Shown piece after piece: positions 5,862 through 11,685 of a stretch of 12,550 bases of DNA; within the stretch, counting starts at the first letter, position 1; each line of letters opens with the position of its first letter. A program made the translations under genes and the position numbers. The notes under the pieces are model-generated. The model saw nothing but the letters and a program-made list of their open reading frames with translations. It had not been told where the DNA came from and searched no databases. The stretch comes from an uncultured bacterium (GTDB lineage Bacteria; Actinomycetota; Coriobacteriia; Coriobacteriales; Coriobacteriaceae), in contig CATWBO010000046.1 in the NCBI GenBank assembly GCA_958349055.1, positions 1 to 12,550 on the forward strand. The letters are read 5' to 3'.

Positions 5862-7352
5862 ATGGGCCGCTACATCATCGGAATCGATCAGTCCACGCAG
5901 GGCACCAAGGCGCTGCTGGTGGACGAGGGCGGCCATCTGATCCATCGTGCCGACCGCTCGCATCGCCAGATCATCAACGAGGCCGGCTGGGTGAGCCATG
6001 ATCCGGCCGAGATTGCGGCCAACGTCCTGGCCGTGGCGCGTGCCGTGGTGGAGGAGACCGGGGTCGACCCGGCCGACGTCGCCGGCATCGGCATCTCCAA
6101 CCAGCGCGAGACCACCGTTGCCTGGAACCGCACAACGGGCGAGCCGCTGTGCGACGCCGTGGTGTGGCAGTGCGCCCGCGCCCGCGAGCTGTGCGACGAG
6201 CTGGCCGCGCGCGAGGGCGTGGCCGAGCTGGTGCGCGATACGACGGGCTTGGTGCTCTCGCCCTACTATCCGGCGGGCAAGATGGCCTGGATTCTCGCAA
6301 ACGTGCCGGCGGCAGCCGAGGCTGCTGCGGCGGGCGAGCTGTGCCTGGGCACGATTGACGCCTGGGTGGTCTGGACGCTCACGGGCGGCGCCGAGTTCCG
6401 CTGCGACTGGTCCAACGCCAGCCGCACGCAGCTCTTCGACCTGCGCCGCGGCTGCTGGAGCGAGCCGGTCTGCGAGGCCTTCAGCATCGACGCGGCATGC
6501 CTGCCGCAGGTGACCGATTCGGACGGCCTGTTTGGCATGACCGATCTGGGTGGCTTTTTGCCCGCACCGGTGCCCATTCACGGCGTGCTCGGCGATAGCC
6601 ACGCGGCGCTGTTTGCACAGGGCTGCCACAGCCGCGGCATGGCTAAGGCCACGTACGGCACCGGCAGCTCGGTCATGATGAGCGTGGGCGACGAGTTTGT
6701 CGCCAGCTCACATGGGCTTTCGAGCTCGCTCGCGTGGCGCATGGACGGCGTGACCGAGTACGTGCTTGAGGGCAACGTGAGCTACGCCGGCGCTGTCAAG
6801 ACCTGGCTGCGCGACGACCTGGAGCTCATCAACAACCCCGAGGAAGTCACCGACCTGTGCTACGCCGCCAACCCGGCGAGCCACGTGTACTTTGTGCCGG
6901 CATTCACTGGCTTGGGCGCGCCGCACTGGGCGAGCGACGCCGAGGGCTGCGTCTTTGGCATGACGCGCACCACGGGCCGCGCGGAGTTTGTGAAGGCTGC
7001 CGACGAGTCGATTGCGTATCAGATCTTCGATGTGATCGATGCGATGGTTGAGGATTCGGGCGCTGCACTGGCCGAGCTGCGCGTTGACGGCGGCCCTACG
7101 CGCGATGCCTACCTGATGCAGTTTGAGAGCGATTTGGTAGGTTCGCCCATTCGCATCGCGAGTAACGACGAGATGAGCGGCCTGGGCGCGGCCTGGGCCT
7201 GCGGCATTGCGCTCGGCATGTACGCGCGCGACGTGGTCGACGTCTACGGCGCCCGCGGCATCGTGGAGCCTTCGATGCCTGCCGACGAGCGAGCCAAAAA
7301 GATCGCCGGCTGGCGCCACGCGGTTGCGGCCACAATCTCTTATACGGCCTAA
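5862..7352 (+). CDS. FGGY-family carbohydrate kinase, glycerol-kinase-like (candidate D-apulose kinase)
   Basis: A 496-residue ATP-dependent sugar kinase whose closest look is glycerol kinase. YIIGIDQSTQGTKALLVD opens the first FGGY domain. NQRETTVAWN (Arg82, Glu83), VVWQCAR, SPYYPAGKMAWIL (Tyr135) and GDSHAALFAQG (Asp245) follow glycerol kinase closely. MAKATYGTGSSVMM is the ATP-site loop. In E. coli GlpK, Asp245 is followed by Gln246; here it is Ser246-His247. One polyol contact is therefore changed while the catalytic Asp stays, which suggests a different, related substrate. I chose ATG 5862 (GGGG at 5853-5856 before it) over an in-frame TTG at 5847. It is the last gene of the isomerase-transketolase operon. 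Apulose, a branched short ketose, is the favoured substrate. Plain glycerol or a pentulose is the alternative. Confidence 0.88.
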   Translation: MGRYIIGIDQSTQGTKALLVDEGGHLIHRADRSHRQIINEAGWVSHDPAEIAANVLAVARAVVEETGVDPADVAGIGISNQRETTVAWNRTTGEPLCDAVVWQCARARELCDELAAREGVAELVRDTTGLVLSPYYPAGKMAWILANVPAAAEAAAAGELCLGTIDAWVVWTLTGGAEFRCDWSNASRTQLFDLRRGCWSEPVCEAFSIDAACLPQVTDSDGLFGMTDLGGFLPAPVPIHGVLGDSHAALFAQGCHSRGMAKATYGTGSSVMMSVGDEFVASSHGLSSSLAWRMDGVTEYVLEGNVSYAGAVKTWLRDDLELINNPEEVTDLCYAANPASHVYFVPAFTGLGAPHWASDAEGCVFGMTRTTGRAEFVKAADESIAYQIFDVIDAMVEDSGAALAELRVDGGPTRDAYLMQFESDLVGSPIRIASNDEMSGLGAAWACGIALGMYARDVVDVYGARGIVEPSMPADERAKKIAGWRHAVAATISYTA

Positions 7353-7353
7353 A

Positions 7354-7401
7354 ATGATTTTTCTGGGACGGGGATCAAATAATCATCGATCCTCGTCCCA
7401 G
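7354..7401. repeat. Hairpin repeat after the kinase gene
   Basis: CTGGGACGGGGATC (7363-7376) pairs with GATCCTCGTCCCAG (7388-7401) with one G-U pair. The preceding ATGATTTTTCTGGGACG (7354-7370) is the exact reverse complement of 38-54. It starts one base after the kinase stop codon. It may act as a 3' end stabiliser; no T-run follows. Confidence 0.65.
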
Positions 7402-7492
7402 GTAGCTAATTTGGGACGGGGCTTTTTTGACTGGTATGATTGGTTATAACCATAAGGACCAGTTAAAAGAGCCCCGTCCCAAATTGACTACC
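7401..7492. repeat. Long inverted repeat (23-bp arms) forming the luxS leader
   Basis: The left arm 7401-7423 and right arm 7470-7492 are complementary over 23 positions with two adjacent mismatches; both contain the GGGACGGGGCT core. Inside, TTGACTGGT and ACCAGTTAA pair again (one G-U), and the centre holds the palindrome TGGTTATAACCA (7441-7452). The arm sequence recurs at 68-93 and 1172-1205. On either strand an arm is followed or preceded by T/A runs, so it could terminate transcription in both directions. It ends 2 bp before the luxS Shine-Dalgarno. Confidence 0.75.
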
Positions 7493-7505
7493 AAGGAGAG
7501 CCGCC

Positions 7506-7994
7506 ATGGAGCGTATCGCTAGCTTTTCCGTTGATCACCTGCTACTCGAGCCCGGCGTGTATGTGAGCCGCATCGACCGCGACCCGGCGACCGGTGCCGC
7601 CGTCACCACCTTTGACCTGCGCTTGACCACGCCCAACAAAGAGCCGGTCATGAACACGGCCGAGTGCCACACCATCGAGCACCTGGGCGCGACGTTCCTT
7701 CGCAATCACGCCGAGTGGTCGAGCCGTATCGTCTACTTTGGCCCCATGGGCTGCCGCACGGGCTTTTACCTGGTCGTGTTTGGCGAGGTGACGAGCGAGG
7801 AGATTCTGCCGCTCGTGCGCGAGCTGTTCGCGTTCGTGCGTGATTTCGAGGGCGATGTCCCCGGCGCCGCTCCCGAGGAGTGCGGCAACTACCTGGACCA
7901 GAACCTTCCCATGGCCAACTGGCTCGCGCGCCGCTACCTCGACCGCGACCTGGCCGATATCGACGAGAAGCACCTGTACTACCAGCAGGCATAA
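7506..7994 (+). CDS. luxS: S-ribosylhomocysteine lyase (autoinducer-2 synthase)
   Basis: A 162-residue cytoplasmic metalloenzyme that cleaves S-ribosylhomocysteine to homocysteine and DPD, the precursor of autoinducer-2. It acts in the activated-methyl cycle after Pfs (not in this window). All signature parts are present. HTIEH (His55, His59) and Cys126 in EECGNYLDQNLPMA are the metal ligands, Glu58 is the general base, and GPMGCRTGFYL carries the acid/base Cys83. Length is normal for the family. GGAG at 7495-7498 lies 7 bases before the ATG. It is separated from the upstream operon by two hairpins and from the downstream PTS genes by an attenuator, so it is probably a separate unit. No promoter was recognised, and the hairpin leader may hold or block one. 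Confidence 0.97.
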   Translation: MERIASFSVDHLLLEPGVYVSRIDRDPATGAAVTTFDLRLTTPNKEPVMNTAECHTIEHLGATFLRNHAEWSSRIVYFGPMGCRTGFYLVVFGEVTSEEILPLVRELFAFVRDFEGDVPGAAPEECGNYLDQNLPMANWLARRYLDRDLADIDEKHLYYQQA

Positions 7995-8034
7995 GGCTCA
8001 TTTACTGCATCTGACCGTTCACGCGGAGATATCG

Positions 8035-8091
8035 ACCGTTTAACTGTTTAGAAGTGTTTATTCGAGGTCATCAACGGTGTTTCGCGTAAAC
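8035..8091 (+). promoter_or_regulatory. GTTTA-type half-site cluster upstream of the PTS operon
   Basis: GTTTA occurs at 8038, 8046 and 8056 in direct orientation (the first within ACCGTTTA), and GTAAAC lies at 8086-8091. The motif resembles the sites before the ROK, lacI and isomerase genes, but the arrangement (three direct copies 8 and 10 bp apart) differs. No confident -35/-10 pair was found in the 199-bp gap, although a promoter is expected upstream of the attenuator at 8101. Confidence 0.3.
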
Positions 8092-8100
8092 TACCTCACA

Positions 8101-8182
8101 GAGTGATATTCAGGCAAGGCTCCTGAAGCAGCATCTGTCGACATTGATTGTCGGATTCTGCTTCGGGAGCCTTGTTTTGTTT
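8101..8182 (+). promoter_or_regulatory. RAT-like antiterminator overlapping an intrinsic terminator (attenuator)
   Basis: CAAGGCTCCTGAAGCAG (8115-8131) pairs over all 17 positions (one G-U) with CTGCTTCGGGAGCCTTG (8158-8174). An inner stem CGACA/TGTCG (8139-8143, 8149-8153) extends it. T-rich TTTTGTTT follows (8175-8182). Overlapping its left arm is GAGTGATATTCAGGCAAGGCTC (8101-8122, split here as GAGTGATATT + CAGGCAAGGCTC), with GAG/CTC and TGA/TCA pairings and the CAGGCAAG string known from sac/bgl RAT sites. The two folds exclude each other, as in LicT/BglG control, and the protein that would bind is encoded immediately downstream. The RAT 5' side is shorter than canonical. Confidence 0.65.
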
Positions 8183-8193
8183 AGGGGGGACAC

Positions 8194-9033
8194 ATGGAAA
8201 TCGTTAAACGAATTAATACCAGCGCTGTCCTCTGCGTCGATGGAAACGGCAGGCAACTAGTCGCATTCGGGCGCGGCCTAGGGTTTAAGAATGTTGGCGA
8301 TGAAGTGCCACTCTCGGAGATTCAACGAACGTTTTATAACGTTAGCTCCCGCTATGTCGCTCTTGTCGATGAGGTCTCCGATGAACTTCTCGAACTCACC
8401 TCGGATGTTATTGATATGTCGACAGGATTGCTGCCCTACGAGGTGAGCCCCAATCTGCCGTTTATCCTTGCGGACCATATCGCGTATGCAATCAAGCGCA
8501 AAGAGCAAAGCATCATCGTTCACATGCCCTTGTCGTTTGATGTTCGCCAACAATATCCCGTTGAATTTAAAATTGGCGAGTATGCGCTCAGAATAATTAG
8601 AAAGCGGCTTAACGTTAGGCTACCTGCCCATGAGGCGGTTGGAATTGCCATGGCGTTTATCAACAACATGGCCGATTCAGACTCATGTGAAACGACTGAA
8701 GAGCTGGGCGCGGATGTCTACGATCGCGTTCTCGAAGAATCAACCATCGCCGTTGAAAGGCGGCTTGGGATTCAGGTTGATCGGGAAGGTTTCGATTACG
8801 CAAGATTCGCGACCCATCTTCAGTACCTGTTCAATAGGTTGAACTCAGGCGAAAGCATCGTAAGCGACAACCGCAAGATGTATCTCTCGCTCAAGGATGA
8901 ATATCCAGTTGCATCAATGTGTGCCGATGATATTGCTTCTGTCCTCAGTCGGCTTACGGGCCAGGAACTTGTAGACGAAGAAAGACTCTATCTCATGATG
9001 CATATCAATCGAATTGCATCGAAAACAAGGTAA
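8194..9033 (+). CDS. BglG/LicT-family transcriptional antiterminator
   Basis: A 279-residue RNA-binding antiterminator controlled by PTS phosphorylation. Residues 1-55 are the co-antiterminator (CAT) domain: MEIVKRINTSAVLCVDGNGRQLVAFGRGLGF is close to the LicT/BglG consensus. Two PRD domains follow. Conserved regulatory histidines are His95 (DHIAYAI) and His146 (PAHEAVGIA) in PRD1, and His208 (THLQYLFNR) and His270 (MMHINRI) in PRD2. Phosphorylation by the cognate EIIB inhibits and by HPr activates (family knowledge). The start at 8194 is preceded by a strong AGGGGGGA. The leader holds its own RAT-like attenuator, so it is likely autoregulated and drives the EIIBC gene. Third-codon positions are much more A/T-rich than in the upstream operon, suggesting separate origin. 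Confidence 0.95.
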   Translation: MEIVKRINTSAVLCVDGNGRQLVAFGRGLGFKNVGDEVPLSEIQRTFYNVSSRYVALVDEVSDELLELTSDVIDMSTGLLPYEVSPNLPFILADHIAYAIKRKEQSIIVHMPLSFDVRQQYPVEFKIGEYALRIIRKRLNVRLPAHEAVGIAMAFINNMADSDSCETTEELGADVYDRVLEESTIAVERRLGIQVDREGFDYARFATHLQYLFNRLNSGESIVSDNRKMYLSLKDEYPVASMCADDIASVLSRLTGQELVDEERLYLMMHINRIASKTR

Positions 9034-9101
9034 TTGGTCGGTGAAGGCGCGCGCTTTGCCGATGGTTACATATAAAACTCAACATGGGAGAAATGGTATT
9101 T

Positions 9102-10472
9102 ATGGCAGATACAACCAAGCTCGCTGCCGAGATTCTCGAGATGGTGGGCGGTGCAGAAAACGTTACATTTGTAGCTCACTGCATGACTCGTTTAAGGTTC
9201 AACCTTAAGGACGAAAGCATCGTAGACGATGCAAAGGTCAAGGCAATCGATGGCGTGATCGACATTCGCCATTCCGCGGGGCAATACCAAGTAATTGTGG
9301 GGCCCAAGGTCGATAAGGTCTATGAAATTGTCGTCAAAGAAGCTGGGATCGATACGGGAGATTCCGAGGCTGGCGAGGGGGAGACCAAGGGCTTTCTGGG
9401 AAAGCTGATGAAGCTCATCAGCGGCGTCATGATGCCTGTCCTTCCTGCTCTGATCGCGTGCGGCATGATAAACGCCGTCCTTAGCATTCTGACGACGGCA
9501 GGTGTTGTTTCCACCGAGAGCGGAATTTACACCCTGCTGTACGGCATGGGAAATGCGTGCATGTATTTCCTGCCCGTTCTTGTTGGGTCGTCCGCGGCTC
9601 AGTTCTTCGGAATCGATCGATACATCGGTGCGGTTCTCGGCGCAATCCTGATTTACCCGACTTTCGTTGCTGCGGCTGGAGCGGGCGATGCATTGGATTT
9701 GTTCGGCATGAAGTTCACGATGGTGAGCTATTCCTCCACGGTGTTCCCTGCTATCGTGGCGGCTTGGTTTGCATCCGTTCTCTATAAAGGACTGCGTGCG
9801 GTTCTTCCCGATGCTGTGGCATTTGCGCTCGTTCCGTTCCTGACGGTTGCTATTACTGCCCCCATCTCGCTCCTTGTGATCGGTCCCGTTATCCAGCAGG
9901 CAAGCTCTTTGCTTGCGACTGCCGTACTGGCGGTCTACCAGTTCAGCCCCATCCTCTGCGGCGTTATCCTCGGACCGATTTTCGGCCTCGTTATGATTCC
10001 CCTTGGACTCCATTGGGCTCTTATCATGATTTCCATCAACAACATCATGACCGTCGGTTCCGATCCTATCCTTGGACTTGTTTGTTGCAGCATGGGCGTC
10101 GTCGGTGCCTGCCTGGCGTTTGCTCTTCGCTCGAAGGATCAGAGCGAAAAGAGCCTTGGGTTCAGCTGCGCCATCACGGGCCTGTGCGGAATTACGGAAC
10201 CGGCTCTGTATGGCATCATCTTGGAGCATAAGAAGATCGTTATCGCTTCTATGATTTCTGGAGCAATCAGTGCCGTTATCCCGGCAATCTTCAATACTCG
10301 CACGTTCGTTATGACCTCGAGCGGTATTTTTAGCTTCCCCGGTTACATGAATCCTTCCGGTGATATGAATAGCCTCATTGGCGCAATTCTTTGCAACGTC
10401 GTTGGTTTTATCCTCACCTTCGTCCTCGTCTACATCATGTATCGCCCCGATGCGGATGCGTCGGAGGAATAG
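9102..10472 (+). CDS. PTS beta-glucoside-type transporter subunit EIIBC, no EIIA domain
   Basis: A 456-residue membrane permease of the glucose/glucoside PTS family that imports and phosphorylates a sugar. The EIIB domain (residues 1 to about 90) contains AHCMTRLRFNL with phospho-accepting Cys27. A charged linker (about 85-105) leads to the EIIC domain, with about ten membrane segments starting at LMKLISGVMMPVLPALIACG. The substrate-site motif GITEPALYGIIL is near residue 367. The chain ends at YRPDADASEE, so the C-terminal EIIA of BglF-type proteins is absent. Phosphate must come from an EIIA encoded elsewhere. Upstream in-frame ATGs at 9084 and 9093 exist. I chose 9102 because GGGAG (9086-9090) is placed for it and the protein then begins at the family start MADTTKLAAEIL. 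It lies 68 bp after the antiterminator and is probably co-transcribed with it. Sugar unknown; a beta-glucoside or sucrose-like disaccharide is likely. Confidence 0.93.
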   Translation: MADTTKLAAEILEMVGGAENVTFVAHCMTRLRFNLKDESIVDDAKVKAIDGVIDIRHSAGQYQVIVGPKVDKVYEIVVKEAGIDTGDSEAGEGETKGFLGKLMKLISGVMMPVLPALIACGMINAVLSILTTAGVVSTESGIYTLLYGMGNACMYFLPVLVGSSAAQFFGIDRYIGAVLGAILIYPTFVAAAGAGDALDLFGMKFTMVSYSSTVFPAIVAAWFASVLYKGLRAVLPDAVAFALVPFLTVAITAPISLLVIGPVIQQASSLLATAVLAVYQFSPILCGVILGPIFGLVMIPLGLHWALIMISINNIMTVGSDPILGLVCCSMGVVGACLAFALRSKDQSEKSLGFSCAITGLCGITEPALYGIILEHKKIVIASMISGAISAVIPAIFNTRTFVMTSSGIFSFPGYMNPSGDMNSLIGAILCNVVGFILTFVLVYIMYRPDADASEE

Positions 10473-10522
10473 GCAATTATTCGATATGTAAGCTGCTGAA
10501 TACCCCGCAGCAGATTGCATAT

Positions 10523-10563
10523 GGTGGGCTTGCGATTGATCAGCGCAGGCCCACCCTCGTTTT
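10523..10563 (+). terminator. Hairpin terminator or attenuator between EIIBC and hydrolase genes
   Basis: GGTGGGCTTGCG (10523-10534) pairs with CGCAGGCCCACC (10544-10555), with one G-U pair and a 9-nt loop. CTCG and only four T residues (10560-10563) follow. A smaller stem CTGCTG/CAGCAG (10493-10498, 10508-10513) precedes it. The T-run touches the hydrolase ribosome site (GGAG 10564-10567), so the hairpin could reduce rather than fully stop expression of the last gene. Confidence 0.6.
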
Positions 10564-10576
10564 GGAGTGACTAGCT

Positions 10577-11557
10577 ATGACAATTACAGCCGATATGACG
10601 TTTGGCGAAATCGCGCTCCTCCCTGAGTTCGCCGGGTTCGGCGAGCATCTTATGCTTTGCCGCCCTTCAACTTGGGAGCGCATGTGGGATAAGCCAATTG
10701 TGGCCCATATGAATTCCGATACTAACCCGTATGAAGAGGCTCGCGTTTTACGCGGATTGAACCGGATTGTTGAGCTCGTGGATGACGGGCGGCAGGTTGC
10801 CTACGATATTTGGGATGAAGCCGACTGCATCCGTGACCCGACTCGACGCAATACGAAACTGTTTTTCTTTCCTGGGAGACGGGGGGCGCCGTTCATCATC
10901 GCGATTTCGGGCGGGGGCTACCAAAGCGTTTGTCACCAAATGGAAGGTTTTCCCGTTGCCCCTGAGCTCAACGACGCGGGCTATAACGTGTTCGTGTTGT
11001 CATACAGGGTGAGGGTTGAGCCCCTGATGCCGCGCCCGATCGACGATCTGAATCGAGCCGTCCGTTTCGTCCTCGAGAATTCAGCGAGATTCGATGTCGC
11101 TAAGAGCTATGCGGTTATCGGCTTTTCTGCTGGCGCGCATTTGACTGCCGAGTGGGGGACGGACAACAAGGGGTTCGCGTCTTACGGATGCGAGCCGCCC
11201 AAAGCCCTGGTCTTATGCTATGCGCCGATTGATCTTCATGAATCCGAGGACGTATCGGACCAAAGATTTCTTGATTCGGTATGCGGTGGAGCTGGGCGCG
11301 ACCTGATCGATGACTTCTGCGTTGATCAGCACGTGTGGGAGCAGTATCCGCCGACGTACCTTTGGCAATGCGCCGACGACGATGTCGTATCGCCCGGCAA
11401 TCTCGGAAAGATGGTGGATGCACTGGATGCGGCCGGGGTGCACCATGAGGAGATTATGTATCCAGAGGGAGGGCATGCATTGATGAAGCCCCATGCGCCG
11501 GAAACCGACCATTGGTGTTTGAGCGCAATTGAGTTCCTTAGGGAATATCTCGATTAA
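10577..11557 (+). CDS. Alpha/beta-hydrolase, esterase/lipase-like
   Basis: A 326-residue cytoplasmic hydrolase (no signal peptide) of the acetyl-esterase-like alpha/beta-hydrolase group. AISGGGYQS (residues 109-117) is the oxyanion-hole HGGG-like motif with Ser in place of His. The nucleophile elbow is GFSAG with Ser184. Asp267-269 in QCADDDVVSP provides the acid, and His300 in PEGGHALM completes the triad. About 95 N-terminal residues precede the core and I cannot assign them; they may form a lid or a substrate-binding part. GGAG at 10564-10567 supports ATG 10577. It follows a PTS permease where a 6-phospho-beta-glucosidase is usually found. A sensible guess is deacylation of an imported esterified sugar. 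Carboxylesterase or peptidase-like activity on another substrate cannot be excluded. Confidence 0.85.
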   Translation: MTITADMTFGEIALLPEFAGFGEHLMLCRPSTWERMWDKPIVAHMNSDTNPYEEARVLRGLNRIVELVDDGRQVAYDIWDEADCIRDPTRRNTKLFFFPGRRGAPFIIAISGGGYQSVCHQMEGFPVAPELNDAGYNVFVLSYRVRVEPLMPRPIDDLNRAVRFVLENSARFDVAKSYAVIGFSAGAHLTAEWGTDNKGFASYGCEPPKALVLCYAPIDLHESEDVSDQRFLDSVCGGAGRDLIDDFCVDQHVWEQYPPTYLWQCADDDVVSPGNLGKMVDALDAAGVHHEEIMYPEGGHALMKPHAPETDHWCLSAIEFLREYLD

Positions 11558-11607
11558 GAAGGAACTGCATGTCGCCTATTCGACCAGACAATTCCGCTGC
11601 GCAATGT

Positions 11608-11650
11608 TTGTGGCATTGATCGCATCTGAATATGAATACTGTTCTAGAAT
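11608..11650 (+). promoter_or_regulatory. Candidate promoter(s) of the DUF4867 gene
   Basis: TTGTGG (11608-11613) with TATGAA (11631-11636) at 17 bp spacing is one weak option. TAGAAT (11645-11650) is a better -10 but lacks a -35 at normal distance. The inverted repeat TATGAA/TTCATA (11631-11636, 11652-11657) spans this area. The 127-bp gap shows no terminator after the hydrolase gene. Confidence 0.3.
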
Positions 11651-11685
11651 GTTCATACCGTCACATAAACGAACAGGAGTGAACA
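11640..11685. promoter_or_regulatory. Dyad-symmetric array of four TGTTC/GAACA half-sites over the DUF4867 start
   Basis: TGTTC lies at 11640-11644 and 11650-11654, GAACA at 11671-11675 and 11681-11685. Each same-direction pair is exactly 10 bp apart, and both inverted pairs share one centre between 11662 and 11663. The array runs from just before TAGAAT to the A of the start codon. It could be a cooperative operator on one DNA face or, in RNA, two competing hairpins covering the ribosome site. Confidence 0.5.

Noticed and set aside
4035..7352. Sulfoquinovose transketolase (sulfo-TK) pathway as the reading of the operon
   Set aside because: That route also uses split transketolase and isomerases, but it needs a sulfolactaldehyde reductase or similar, a sulfonate exporter and usually a sulfoquinovosidase, none of which is here. 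The FGGY kinase has no place in it.
5862..7352. Plain glycerol kinase annotation
   Set aside because: Overall similarity is strong, but the Gln246 position is Ser and no glycerol facilitator or glycerol-3-phosphate enzyme is nearby; the operon points to a ketose.
38..7492. Composite transposon bounded by inverted GTCCC repeats
   Set aside because: The modules occur in a different order at the two sides, a third copy lies inside, and there is no transposase or integrase in between.
9034..9083. Second RAT/terminator before the EIIBC gene
   Set aside because: A weak stem (TCGGTGAA/TTTGCCGA) can be drawn, but there is no T-run and no RAT-like string; read as a simple intra-operon gap.
11529..11684. 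N-terminal extension of the DUF4867 frame to 11529
   Set aside because: It would overlap the hydrolase end and run through the AGGAG and the symmetric TGTTC array; the family-like start is MHIYSVND at 11685.
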